Shown here: positions 35,713 to 44,286 of the stretch, piece by piece
How positions within the stretch are numbered: the stretch's first letter is position 1
How the letters are laid out: each line of letters opens with the position of its first letter
Assembly: GCA_019359075.1 (NCBI GenBank)
Contig: JAHHIB010000027.1
Coordinates: 1-64,000 of the forward strand
DNA from: Kalymmatonema hyalinum WJT4-NPBG1
Lineage (GTDB): Bacteria > Cyanobacteriota > Cyanobacteriia > Cyanobacteriales > Nostocaceae
Direction: 5' to 3'
Length of the DNA: 64,000 nucleotides
Translations under genes and position numbers: made by a program
The notes under the pieces: generated by a model
What the model was told of the DNA's origin: nothing
Databases searched by the model: none
What the model saw: the letters and a program-made list of their open reading frames with translations, nothing else

Positions 35713-36273
35713 TCAAAAAAACCTAGGACCGAAGTTGTAAAATTGCAGCCTTCCATAACCAAGAAATTGACCATGAGCTTGCTCTCCTGGTGGAAACGCC
35801 GTGACTCCAAATAAATACACGCCAGCAACTTGAGGGTTTTGCACGGGCTTGAGAGCTATTGTGATGGTTCTACCTGGAGAAACTGGCGGGTCAAATGTGA
35901 GCGATATTGTTTTCGTCTTGCGATCGCTTGTCGCATCTTTCAAAGCAAGTTTTTGACCTTTGTTGGAACGCGTCCCTTCAAAGGCGGAAGTGTCTTTCAA
36001 GTCAAAGCGTACACGGTCTACTCCCTCACGCTGGTTAATCGTTATGCGTTGCAGTGGTTCTCCAGCGTTTTCTGGCAGACCAATCGTAAAGTAATACGTT
36101 GCACCCCATACATAAGTGTCCTTGTAGGTCGTCACTACATCACCAAGGCTCGGCGGTTGGACAAAATAGACTTTACCATCTCGTAACTGAACTGCTTGAC
36201 TCAAGTCCGCAGTGTATCCGCCTATCACTGCTGTGCAAGCAATCGCTGTACTTAACAAAAATCTTACACGCAT
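35713..36273 (-). CDS. DUF2808 secreted protein
   Basis: This 186-residue protein has a signal peptide (RVRFLLSTAIACTAVIGGYTADLSQA). The cyanobacteria-typical DUF2808 beta-rich domain follows: VQLRDGKVYFVQPPSLGDVVTTYKDTYVWGATYYFTIGLPENAGEPLQRITINQ... to GVYLFGVTAFPPGEQAHGQFLGYGRLQFYN. Family members are small exported proteins of unknown role. It is convergent with the amino-acid transporter operon and forms its own unit. Confidence 0.88.
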   Translation of the reverse strand: MRVRFLLSTAIACTAVIGGYTADLSQAVQLRDGKVYFVQPPSLGDVVTTYKDTYVWGATYYFTIGLPENAGEPLQRITINQREGVDRVRFDLKDTSAFEGTRSNKGQKLALKDATSDRKTKTISLTFDPPVSPGRTITIALKPVQNPQVAGVYLFGVTAFPPGEQAHGQFLGYGRLQFYNFGPRFF

Positions 36274-36550
36274 TGCTGTGTATACCTGGATCTATCGCAG
36301 GTGACAAACTTATCCTATGATTCAATTTTACAATTTCCCTTTCAATGTTCTGCATTTTTACTCAACTAACTTTTGATTATTCTTAACAATATTTAAATAA
36401 CATTAATTATTTGAGCGTAATCAGGCAACAAATACTGAAATCGCTTTACAAAATAGCAACAGATTTGTAAAAGATAATTGATATTTGTTGTCAGAGTGCT
36501 TAAGTTAAGTTAGAAGTGAGAAGTATAAAGATACGCAATTATTCAAAATT
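36274..36550. other. AT-rich divergent promoter region
   Basis: The 277-bp gap between divergent genes is strongly AT-rich and should hold both promoters. No specific operator or RNA gene was recognised. Confidence 0.4.
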
Positions 36551-37036
36551 ATGAATGCTATTTCTAGCGTTGAACTTAAGCGACCGATTTGGCAAAGTAT
36601 TGCCTTGTTAACTTTAGGCTTTTGGCTCAGTGCCAGCCTCTTGTTAGATTGGGTAATTATGCCTAGTTTGTATGTTTCTGGCATGATGACTCAAGCGAGT
36701 TTTGCCTCAGCCGGCTATGTCATTTTCTGGAATTTTAATCGGCTCGAATTATTGTCTGCTGGTTTGGTATTAACTAGCGTGTTAGCTATGTGCAACAGCC
36801 AATCTAAGTGGCGTCGCAGTGCAATTATTTTATCTATGCTATTGCTCGCTATAGCTTTGGTTGATACTTACCTGTTAACTCCGCAAATGTCTGCAATCGG
36901 GCTTGAACTGAACCTCTTTCAGACAACTGTTGAAACTCCAGCAACTATGGATGTACTGCATGGTGGTTACTGGATTTTGGAAGCAGTAAAACTATTGGCA
37001 GGCGGCACACTTTTGGGCTGGTGCTGGCGACGTTAA
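36551..37036 (+). CDS. Four-helix membrane protein of unknown function (161 aa)
   Basis: This small integral membrane protein has about four hydrophobic segments (SIALLTLGFWLSASLLLDWVIMPSLY, ASAGYVIFWNFNRLELLSAGLVLTSVLA, SAIILSMLLLAIALVDTYLLTP, LEAVKLLAGGTLLGW). The pattern resembles DUF4149-like membrane proteins, but the assignment is weak. No catalytic motif is visible. It converges with the Mn-exporter pair across a shared hairpin. Confidence 0.6.
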   Translation: MNAISSVELKRPIWQSIALLTLGFWLSASLLLDWVIMPSLYVSGMMTQASFASAGYVIFWNFNRLELLSAGLVLTSVLAMCNSQSKWRRSAIILSMLLLAIALVDTYLLTPQMSAIGLELNLFQTTVETPATMDVLHGGYWILEAVKLLAGGTLLGWCWRR

Positions 37037-37046
37037 ATCACTACAT

Positions 37047-37099
37047 GAGGAATGATGAATGATACAAAGCTTCAGAATGCATGATTCATCATTCATCAG
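37047..37099. terminator. Palindromic hairpin between convergent genes
   Basis: GGAATGATGAATGAT and ATGATTCATCATTCATC form an imperfect stem in the gap of two convergent genes. It overlaps the end of the leftward UPF0016 gene and may act in both directions. Confidence 0.45.
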
Positions 37100-37388
37100 C
37101 TTCCGGCGAAGCTTCCTCATTGTTAAAAAATAGTAGGCGTACCGCGAGTATGGCAAATCCTACGGCGGCGATCGCTTTCAACAGCCTTGTAGGTAATAAC
37201 TCTGCCACTGCTCCCCCAGCTAATGCTCCTAACAAGCTCGTCAACAGCAGTGCGCCAGCTGCCCCAAAAAACACCGCATGCGGAGATTGAGAACGACCTG
37301 AAAGAGCGATCGCCGCTAACTGACTTTTATCACCCAATTCCGACAAAAAAACTGTAATAAAGCTCAATCCTAAAAGATGCCAGTCCAT
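37089..37388 (-). CDS. Half-size UPF0016/GDT1 (Mn exporter-like) subunit, downstream gene
   Basis: UPF0016 (TMEM165/GDT1/Mnx) proteins export Mn2+ or exchange Ca2+ using two copies of the motif E-x-G-D-K-(T/S). This 99-residue protein holds one copy (FLSELGDKSQLAAIALSG) and about three transmembrane helices. The start at ATG 37388 (MDWHLLGLSFITVF) is chosen over the tracked start 40 codons upstream because those residues overlap the previous gene and do not match. It lies 17 bp after the stop of a second half-size gene, so the two probably form a heteromeric transporter. Confidence 0.85.
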   Translation of the reverse strand: MDWHLLGLSFITVFLSELGDKSQLAAIALSGRSQSPHAVFFGAAGALLLTSLLGALAGGAVAELLPTRLLKAIAAVGFAILAVRLLFFNNEEASPEADE

Positions 37389-37405
37389 AGTTAATAAATC
37401 CAAAT

Positions 37406-37831
37406 TCAAAATTGTGCCACATCCCAAAAAAGCATCACGGAAATCACCAACAACATTATTCCTGCTGCTTTTTCTACGATTTTCGGAGAGAACCTGGTAG
37501 CCATCCAACTCCCTAACACCACACCTAGTAAACTAGTCGTGACGAGCGCTGCTGCAGATCCAAAAAACACCACCCACGGAGATTGTGATTGCGCACTCAT
37601 TAACAAGGTGGATAGCTGTGTCTTGTCACCAATTTCTGCCAGAAAGATGGTCAAGAACGTAGTGGCGAAAATGACTCTTGGGGTTTGCGGCTTCTGAGGT
37701 TTGTCAGAAATCAAAGGTGACGACAGTTCAACTAAGGCGGTTGTAGAATTGCAGTCTACTTCATCTTTTAGCTCTAGCTGGCTTTCAGTCTCAGATGTGG
37801 AAAAGTTCAAAGGCTTGGCGTCAAGTTTCAC
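37406..37831 (-). CDS. Half-size UPF0016/GDT1 (Mn exporter-like) subunit, upstream gene
   Basis: This 141-residue protein has a polar N-terminal extension (about 50 residues with an acidic stretch). One UPF0016 unit then follows with the ion-binding motif TIFLAEIGDKTQLSTLLMS and three predicted helices. Full-length homologues such as Synechocystis Mnx carry two such units in one chain; here they are two adjacent genes. The pair would protect photosynthetic cells from excess manganese in the cytoplasm, by analogy. The long N-terminus may be partly untranslated if a later start is used. Confidence 0.85.
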   Translation of the reverse strand: MKLDAKPLNFSTSETESQLELKDEVDCNSTTALVELSSPLISDKPQKPQTPRVIFATTFLTIFLAEIGDKTQLSTLLMSAQSQSPWVVFFGSAAALVTTSLLGVVLGSWMATRFSPKIVEKAAGIMLLVISVMLFWDVAQF

Positions 37832-38611
37832 AGGTAGTATTTTTTTCGCTAAGTTGTTTTCATATTTTTCTCATTTTCTCAATATTTTTGACAAATGGCA
37901 AGCCAGGGTTTACGAAAGCTTGTTATTATCGCCCTTCTCCTGTCGGAGACGCTACGCGTATGCCTAGCGGCACGCTTTGCGCTTACGGGCAAGGCAGAGG
38001 GCAGGAGGGAAGAACTTTTTTGATGTAAGCCTTCGCTGCCTTCTGCCCTCGCGGTGCGGCACGGCGTAGCCTGCCCTGCGGACAGGCTACGCCAACACAA
38101 TGCATTTTCTACTCGTTGCATAAGTCAAAAACCCGAAGGAAGCCGCGCTTTGTAGGAGTGCGAGTTCTGAACCGATGTGATGCCTGCTCGTTAAAGTAGC
38201 CGCTGTTAGGCATGCATCCACTAAAAGGAATAGTTACAATCGTATAGCCAATCACTTTTTGCTCAAACAATCAAGAATTACTTTTAGTAGCGGGTATTGG
38301 ACGAGCGAAAAACTGTAGAGCAAAGCCGCCTTTAAGTATTGAAACTGCAGCTGGAAGATAACTAGAGACAATTCAACTATTAAAAGGCGCGCGGGATGGT
38401 GTCAAAGATTGATTTGCTTCCTCTTACAAAGGAAGTCGAGTCGTTGCACCAAACAGTTTATTTGTTCCAAGTTCAATGAATTCAACAATTGCAGCATTTA
38501 GAGGAGATTGTGCAAGTAAATATTATTATCAACAAGCAATTTGTAAAGTTCTACTGTTGAGAGTCCGGTTCAAATTCGACTCTTTTATCATGAATTAGAG
38601 AGGATAGAAAA
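37832..38611. repeat. 780-bp gene-free region with dispersed palindromic repeats
   Basis: From 37935 to 38100 there are GC-rich palindromic repeats (GGAGACGCTACGCGTATGCC, GGCACGCTTTGCGCTTACG, GCGTAGCCTGCCCTGCGGACAGGCTACGCC). The last contains an 11-bp hairpin GTAGCCTGCCC-TGCG-GACAGGCTACG with near-perfect arms. From 38110 to 38600 the sequence is mixed, with no intact ORF or recognisable gene. A weak GAGTC...GACTC hairpin lies near 38560-38583. The end carries the RBS (GAGAGGATAG) of the dioxygenase gene. Confidence 0.55.
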
Positions 38612-39418
38612 ATGGTTCAAAGTATAGGTTCAACTAACTATACGGCTACTGACTTAGACCGATTCGCACAAGAGCTAAATCGAGACGGCATTTGTGTGAT
38701 TCGCGCTCTTTTTGACAGAAAACTGGTTTCAGAATGGGCACAAGCTTTTGAAAAGTTATTTCGAGAGCGCCAAAATCAACCAGGTGGGCTGGCTCCTCGT
38801 GAACTTGCCCGCTACTATTTGACGTTGCCTTGGGTTCCCCCGTTTGCCAATGCGGAAGTTTTCGCCAATCCCACAATCTTGGGTGTCCTAGATCGCGTGT
38901 TCGCTCAGGAATACCTGATGGTTCAGTTAGGGGCTGATATCCCGGTGCAAGGCTCAGATTATCAAGAAACCCACCGGGATTTTCGCCCTCTGTTCTCGGA
39001 TCAAATAGTAACGCCACTCTATGCCCTAGCGGTCAACTTTCCACTGGTTGAAGTAACGCCAGAGAATGGACCATTCCAGATGGCGCGTGGCACGCATGTC
39101 TTACCGCGTGATGAAGCCCTCTTTAAGATTGCAAGGGGCGAAATTCCCATGGAATCTTTTTATATGCAACCAGGTGACGTGATTATCCGAACACCCCTCG
39201 CGCTGCACCGAGGTTCACCAAATAGGACTTGCCAGGCGAGACCAATGGTAGTCATGGGCTACGTTATGCATTGGTTGCACACAGCGAAAGTGGATTTGAC
39301 TCTCCAGCGAGACTATTATGAGAGCCTGCCAGAGAAGATAAAGCAGTTGCTGCGGTGTCAGGTGGTGGAGCAGTTGCCAAAGGAAAAAGTTGAAACTTAC
39401 GTGAATTTCAAGTACTAA
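38612..39418 (+). CDS. Phytanoyl-CoA dioxygenase (PhyH) family protein
   Basis: PhyH-type enzymes are Fe(II)/2-oxoglutarate oxygenases that hydroxylate or otherwise tailor small molecules. The 268-residue protein shows the facial triad as H-x-D in THRDFRPLF (about 120-122) and a distal His in ALHRGSPNRT (about 198). The Arg just after it is placed to bind 2-oxoglutarate. GDVIIRTPLALHRGS is a typical family segment. RBS GAGAGGA is 7 bp before the ATG. No biosynthetic cluster surrounds it, so the substrate is unknown. Confidence 0.85.
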   Translation: MVQSIGSTNYTATDLDRFAQELNRDGICVIRALFDRKLVSEWAQAFEKLFRERQNQPGGLAPRELARYYLTLPWVPPFANAEVFANPTILGVLDRVFAQEYLMVQLGADIPVQGSDYQETHRDFRPLFSDQIVTPLYALAVNFPLVEVTPENGPFQMARGTHVLPRDEALFKIARGEIPMESFYMQPGDVIIRTPLALHRGSPNRTCQARPMVVMGYVMHWLHTAKVDLTLQRDYYESLPEKIKQLLRCQVVEQLPKEKVETYVNFKY

Positions 39419-39488
39419 AAAGACAGTGTGCTAAAAAAGCACTGCTAAAAAAGCTAAGTGCTTTGGAAATCTTGCATCGTCACATCGC

Positions 39489-39541
39489 CATTTGTCATTA
39501 GTTATTTGTTCAAATTAAGTAGAAATGATTAATGACAAATG
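39489..39541. repeat. 12-bp inverted repeat after the PhyH gene
   Basis: CATTTGTCATTA (39489-39500) pairs with TAATGACAAATG (39530-39541) across a 29-nt loop. It may contribute to termination or be a dispersed repeat. Confidence 0.5.
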
Positions 39542-39739
39542 ACGACTTTGATGAGGAAACGTGTAACTTACAATGCACTTGCAGCTTAGAAATTTTCCCA
39601 CCTTCTCTGAAAAAAATAAAGCCAGGAACAAGCACAAAGATAGAGGTTTAAGGAAGAAAAACCGAGGAAGATTTGTTATCGTCATCCTAATTATTCCATA
39701 GCACCATCTTGTTGCAGTTGCACTTCTTAGGGAACTACG

Positions 39740-40795
39740 ATGTCTCAGATTGAGCCAACACCCGAAGCCGGGATCCAGACACGCACCTACACCAATCCAG
39801 TCTACGAAGGTTATTTCGCCGATCCCTTTGTCTGGGAGTACCAGGGCGTATACTATGCAATTGGAACTGGTGCGGCGGAGGCCCAAGGACAGGTAGACGA
39901 AATCGCGGAGGCGTCAGGCGTTGACTCCACTAACAAACTGCGTGTCTTTCCTCTGTTACGCTCCCTCGACTTTCTAAATTGGCATTTTGTTGGTAACGCG
40001 CTGATGCGACCAGATCCTGCCCTCGGCGATAACTTTTGGGCACCCGAAGTTGCTTACTGCGATGGCAAGTTCTACCTTTACTACTCAGTGGGGCATGAGG
40101 ACAAGAATCATCAGTTGCGCGTTGCAAAGAGCGATACTCCATTAGGTCCCTATGAGGATGTTGGAGAGCCGCTAGTAGATCCTCAGTCTTGTTCCTTTGC
40201 CATTGACCCGCACCCATTCCGTGATGACGATGGACAGTGGTATCTGTTCTACGCCCGTGATTTTTTAGACACTGAGGGCGGTGTGCGTGCTGGTACTGCG
40301 CTTTTTGTAGACCAACTCCAAAGCATGACGAAGCTCAAAGGCGTTGGGAAAGTCGTCTTGCGTGCGCGTTCCGATTGGCAGCGGTTTTTAGCCAACCGTT
40401 TGATGTATGGTGAAATTTTTGATTGGCATACTTTGGAAGGTCCTTGTGTCCGCAAACATGGAGGTCAATACTACTGCTTTTATAGCGGTGGGCGCTGGGA
40501 GACAGAAAACTACGGTGTGGATTATGGAGTTGCTAATAGTGTGATGGGACCTTACTCTGATGCGGGCAACGAAACGGGACCACGGGTGCTGAGGTCCGTT
40601 CCTGGTCGTGTTTTAGGACCTGGACATAACTCCATCGTTCTTGGTCCGGACGGTCAGACTGAATACATCGTCTACCATGCCTGGGGAATAAAGATGGCTG
40701 CGCGGCAAATGTGCCTAGATAAGCTCATCTGGACGCCAGATGGACCGTGTTGCAATGGTCCTACTTGGACGCCGCAGACCATCACCAGCAAATGA
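39740..40795 (+). CDS. Glycoside hydrolase family 43-like enzyme
   Basis: GH43 enzymes are five-bladed beta-propellers that cleave arabinose, xylose or related residues. The 351-residue protein shows the catalytic Asp base in YFADPFVWEYQG (about residue 28), the pKa-tuning Asp in IDPHPFRDDDGQWYLFYARD and the general acid Glu in HTLEGPCVRKHGGQYYCFYSGG. GPGHNSIVLGPDG supplies the conserved late His. No signal peptide is present, so it acts in the cytoplasm or is released otherwise. GGGAA lies before the ATG. The neighbouring genes do not suggest a polysaccharide locus. Confidence 0.87.
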   Translation: MSQIEPTPEAGIQTRTYTNPVYEGYFADPFVWEYQGVYYAIGTGAAEAQGQVDEIAEASGVDSTNKLRVFPLLRSLDFLNWHFVGNALMRPDPALGDNFWAPEVAYCDGKFYLYYSVGHEDKNHQLRVAKSDTPLGPYEDVGEPLVDPQSCSFAIDPHPFRDDDGQWYLFYARDFLDTEGGVRAGTALFVDQLQSMTKLKGVGKVVLRARSDWQRFLANRLMYGEIFDWHTLEGPCVRKHGGQYYCFYSGGRWETENYGVDYGVANSVMGPYSDAGNETGPRVLRSVPGRVLGPGHNSIVLGPDGQTEYIVYHAWGIKMAARQMCLDKLIWTPDGPCCNGPTWTPQTITSK

Positions 40796-40912
40796 GTGAC
40801 AACTCTCACCCCTAACTACAAGTACTGTAGCGGGAGCATCTCAAGGTACGAAATGAGACTTGCTGCATCAATGGCTGAGTAACCTCTAAGCCTCCGCAGC
40901 CAGAAATCGGTA

Positions 40913-41128
40913 GTCCAACCGACCCAAGTTTTAATTGCTACTGGTGCTAGCAATCGAGAAATTGCAAAGTCTCTTTATATTGCTGAGAGAACAGTGAAAA
41001 ATCACGTCACGAGTATTTTGGGTCGGTTAAATCTACGCGAGCCTCCTTCAGAGGAGCAACGCTTACGCACTCAAGCTGCAATTTTTGCCAATTCCTTTGT
41101 GTCGTTGTTGGATAATTCTCCAAAGTAA
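40913..41128 (+). pseudogene. LuxR/NarL-type response-regulator fragment
   Basis: The frame reads QVLIATGASNREIAKSLYIAERTVKNHVTSILGRLNLREPPSEEQRLRTQAAIFANSFVSLLDNSPK and a stop. This is the DNA-binding half of a NarL/FixJ-type regulator, with the receiver domain absent. The helix-turn-helix is intact (IAKSLYIAERTVKNHVTSIL). The normal LNLRDRTQAAIFA stretch is interrupted by about ten foreign residues (EPPSEEQRLR) from a short GC-rich repeat. No start codon with RBS precedes it, so it is treated as a relic. Confidence 0.8.
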
Positions 41129-41156
41129 AAGAAATCAGGCAAAAGTCCAGATTTTC

Positions 41157-41507
41157 TCAAATACCCACTGCTCGGTCGAAGCGTAACATTTCCAGACTTC
41201 TATCGCCATACACCCCCTCTATCTGCTGATAACAGCAGTCTATGGCAAAATCGTTCAACTCTTCAGGGTAAATACCGTACATCTCCTCAAACACCTCTGG
41301 TTCCACACGGCAAAATCGCGGACGGTTTGAGTAAATCCGACATTCTCGCGAATCTTTGTCGAAATTCACACACCATCCCCCTTCGCCTACCATACTCAGA
41401 TACAATTCCAGTTCCTCAGGTGATAAATACTCATATATATCTGGACGATCTGCTGGATCAAGATGACAGCAGGCTCCACATTCCTTAACACATTGCCAAG
41501 TTGCCAT
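41157..41507 (-). CDS. YkgJ-family cysteine-cluster protein
   Basis: This 116-residue protein has the YkgJ/UPF0153 pattern: CVKECGACCHLDPADRP near the N-terminus, then CRIYSNRPRFCRVEPEVF and IDCCYQQIEGVYG. The conserved cysteines probably bind zinc or an iron-sulfur cluster. The family is widespread in cyanobacteria and of unknown function. It is divergent from psb30, whose start codon lies 147 bp away. Confidence 0.85.
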   Translation of the reverse strand: MATWQCVKECGACCHLDPADRPDIYEYLSPEELELYLSMVGEGGWCVNFDKDSRECRIYSNRPRFCRVEPEVFEEMYGIYPEELNDFAIDCCYQQIEGVYGDRSLEMLRFDRAVGI

Positions 41508-41653
41508 GACTAAAACCTGTTCTAAACGGTGCTATTTTTTTAATTTTTATAGTTTTTTCTATAATTTTGTTAAGTAAATTAAAGAGAGTGGGCGATCGCC
41601 GGATATGATCAATTGCGGGGTTTGTAGTTATATCATTTCCTTTGGGAGGAAAA

Positions 41654-41785
41654 ATGGAAGCTTTAGCCAATACTCTAGGCAATATTCATTGGGAAGTTAT
41701 TTTCCAGCTCGTTTCTGTCGCACTCATCATGTTAGCCGGTCCTGCGGTCATTTTTGTGCTGGCATTTCGCAACGGCGACCTGTAA
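41654..41785 (+). CDS. psb30: Photosystem II reaction-centre protein Psb30 (Ycf12)
   Basis: This gene is too short for the ORF track and is hidden inside a spurious ORF (41605-41802) in another frame. The 43-residue protein [43 protein letters not shown] matches Psb30/Ycf12: one transmembrane helix with LAGPAVI and a C-terminal NGDL. The protein sits at the edge of the photosystem II core near cytochrome b559 and helps stability at high light. A perfect Shine-Dalgarno (TTTGGGAGGAAAA) lies 4 bp before the ATG. Confidence 0.92.
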   Translation: MEALANTLGNIHWEVIFQLVSVALIMLAGPAVIFVLAFRNGDL

Positions 41786-41960
41786 GAGTGCTGAGTAGCT
41801 AGGGGCGCAAGGCATTGCGCCCGTGCGTATTGAGTAGAAATGATTCGCAACTCATACTAATTTGAAAAAAGAATGCGACAGATACACAGTCTCAAAGCCT
41901 TGTTCTATTTGGCTTTGTTAATGCCGTACCTTATGAATGAGCGTTCTTAGTGAATTGGTA

Positions 41961-44096
41961 TCAGTACTCGTTGCTCAGAACGGATAAAGCTTGAAGCGCA
42001 GTTTGAATAATCATGTTGTATTCGGGTTGAGAAACATCAACCTCCATAGCCTCTTGACGATTGGTTCCTAATAAGGCGATGGTATGTCCTAGCTCAACAG
42101 CTAAAATTTTGCCTTCGGGATATCCAATTCTTAATTCTGGTACAGAGCCATTTTTATAAATACCACAGTTGTAGTGGCGTTGATTGTACTCAATGGTGGT
42201 TCTTAACGGCGTTGGTGGTGAAGCAAAAAAAATGTGAGACTGGGTTGGGAGCCTAACGCCAACTAACTCCAACTCGATGGAAGTATTGCCATTAAAGTGA
42301 TTTTCTCGTAATTTGTAAGCAATATCAAGTCGCGGTGGTAGAGGAAAATAGTCACGCCAGCGCCAAGCGATCGCCTTAATTTTGGAGGGGAAATCATCAA
42401 TAGTTTGTGATACAGTCAGCTTGATATGACCCTTGCCCACAGTTTGTTGCTCAAGGATTTGAACATTCGGTGTCCAAAAGACTGGATCTGGGTTTTCGAT
42501 ACCACAAGGCTCTAAAACATTAAGCTGTTGATAAAGCTGGTAATGAATTTGATTGAGGTTGGCTTGAGTGTCAATTTTCAAAAGTGGTTTGAGGTGCTGG
42601 AGTTCAAGACATTTGTTAGCGAACTCACTCAGACGCGATCGCAAGCCCTCCAAATTCTCTGATAACAAAGAAAATCCCCCAGCAGCCTTGTGTCCGCCGA
42701 ATTTGCCAAGCAAGTCCTGACAATATTCCAAAGCATCAAATATATGGAACTCTGGAATTCCACGCGCTGAACCGCGAATGTGCGTCTCATTCTCGTAAGT
42801 ACCAATAAACACTGGCACTCCGTAACGTTCCACCAAGCGAGAAGCAACAATACCAATCACACCGTGGTGCCAGTTATGTTGCACAATGACTAGTACACGG
42901 TCTTGTGGTAGAGAAGCAAGGTATTCTGTTTCTACGATTTCTATTGCCTCTTGCTCAATTTGCTCGCACATTTCCCGACGCTGGCGGTTAATGGCTTCGC
43001 ACTGCATAGCCCTTTCCAGCGCTATTCCCATATCGTCAGTCGTTAGCAATTCTATAACAATTTGTGGATCAGCAATCCGACCAATTGCATTAATTCGCGG
43101 ACCCAACCGAAAGCCAATATCCTCCGGCTTGAGAGAAGACGCGGGGACGCGGAGAGGGGGAGAGGGGGAGACAGTTGCATTTAAATTCCCCGTGTCCCCG
43201 TGTCCTCCTTTTGCCCCACTCGCCTGCACCCCAGACATTTGAATCAGCGCCTGTACTCCAGCAAGCTTGGATTTGGGTAACTGCTGCAAACCACTTTTCA
43301 CCCAGTGACGGTTTACGCCAGTCAACGGTGCTAAATCCGCAATGGTTCCTAATGTAAACAGTTCCAGCATCGAAGCTAATATGTCATCGTTAGCTTGTCC
43401 TAGTTTTTGGGCGAGGGACACAGCCAGAATGTAGGCGACACCAACACCAGCAATACCGCGATAAGGTGAAGATTCTCGTATGAGTTTCGGATTGAGAATA
43501 GCGTGTGCTGGGGGTAATTGTTGAGGAATGTCGTGGTGGTCAGTGATAATGACTTTTAGACCAAGTTCTCTAGCTCTGGCAATTGGTTCAAAGGCTGAGA
43601 TGCCATTATCCACAGTCAGAATCAATCCTACGCCTTCGCTATGGAATTCTTCAATAATGCGTTTATTGATACCGTAGCCTTCATGCATCCGACTAGGAAT
43701 AGCATAATCGACTTGAGCGCCCAACCAACGCAGACTACGCAAAAGTAAAGCAGTGCTTGTCATCCCATCAGCATCGTAGTCACCGCAGATGGCGATTTTT
43801 TCTTCTTTGGCGATCGCCCAATCCAACAATTCCAGACTGATTTCCAAATCAGGAAAGTCGTCCAAGGGCGAAGGTAATACCAAGTCTCCTGAATTTAAAA
43901 AAGCTTGGGCTTGTTCTTTTGTTTCAATACCCCGGTTTATCAACAATTGGTTGATTAAGGGCGGTAAATTTGTAACTTCCGCCAGCTTTTGTGCCGATTC
44001 TGTTTTTTGAGGGGAAATTTGCCACCTTTGATCAGGTAGTCGTTGACGAAGACGGGAAAATTCAGGCGTGGATTGGTTTGACACAGTATGAATCAA
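41961..44096 (-). CDS. recJ: Single-stranded-DNA exonuclease RecJ
   Basis: RecJ degrades single-stranded DNA 5' to 3' in recombination and mismatch repair. The 711-residue protein has the DHH-phosphoesterase motifs: ICGDYDADGMTSTALLLRSL, LILTVDNGISAFEPI, VIITDHHDIPQ and the FGGHKAAGGFSL motif of the DHHA1 domain. Near residues 288-322 there is an unusual segment (GAKGGHGDTGNLNATVSPSPPLRVPASS) just before LKPEDIGFRLGPRINAIGRI. It is encoded by an AG/CT-rich palindromic repeat (GGGGACGCGGAGAGGGGGAG... / ...CCCCGTGTCCCCGTGTCC) and looks inserted in frame. The activity is probably kept because this region is a surface loop. Confidence 0.94.
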   Translation of the reverse strand: MIHTVSNQSTPEFSRLRQRLPDQRWQISPQKTESAQKLAEVTNLPPLINQLLINRGIETKEQAQAFLNSGDLVLPSPLDDFPDLEISLELLDWAIAKEEKIAICGDYDADGMTSTALLLRSLRWLGAQVDYAIPSRMHEGYGINKRIIEEFHSEGVGLILTVDNGISAFEPIARARELGLKVIITDHHDIPQQLPPAHAILNPKLIRESSPYRGIAGVGVAYILAVSLAQKLGQANDDILASMLELFTLGTIADLAPLTGVNRHWVKSGLQQLPKSKLAGVQALIQMSGVQASGAKGGHGDTGNLNATVSPSPPLRVPASSLKPEDIGFRLGPRINAIGRIADPQIVIELLTTDDMGIALERAMQCEAINRQRREMCEQIEQEAIEIVETEYLASLPQDRVLVIVQHNWHHGVIGIVASRLVERYGVPVFIGTYENETHIRGSARGIPEFHIFDALEYCQDLLGKFGGHKAAGGFSLLSENLEGLRSRLSEFANKCLELQHLKPLLKIDTQANLNQIHYQLYQQLNVLEPCGIENPDPVFWTPNVQILEQQTVGKGHIKLTVSQTIDDFPSKIKAIAWRWRDYFPLPPRLDIAYKLRENHFNGNTSIELELVGVRLPTQSHIFFASPPTPLRTTIEYNQRHYNCGIYKNGSVPELRIGYPEGKILAVELGHTIALLGTNRQEAMEVDVSQPEYNMIIQTALQALSVLSNEY

Positions 44097-44286
44097 TGAT
44101 TGTGTTGCAAAAACCTCTTGAGGACACGATAACTACTTTACAGGGAGTAGTTATGCAGAAGATTACCATGTTCCGCTACCTAAGAAGTAAGGAGGAATCA
44201 TGTATCGAATAAAAAAGGAATAGAGCCGCACAAGCAGACGATTAGCTGGGTAATATAATTTTTATCTTTCAACTGTACAAAAACTA
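44097..44286. promoter_or_regulatory. Presumed promoter region of the conflict-system operon
   Basis: This is the 190-bp divergent gap between recJ and the Trypco2-like gene. A TATAAT-like box (GGGTAATATAATTTTTATC, around 44251-44268) lies about 20 bp before the first start codon. No operator or riboswitch was recognised. It is the only sizeable gap upstream of the next seven co-directional genes. Confidence 0.4.

Noticed and set aside
38555-38590. tRNA-like T-arm text (GTCCGGTTCAAATTCGACTC)
   Set aside because: No acceptor, D-arm or anticodon arm can be built around it; only a GAGTC/GACTC hairpin remains.
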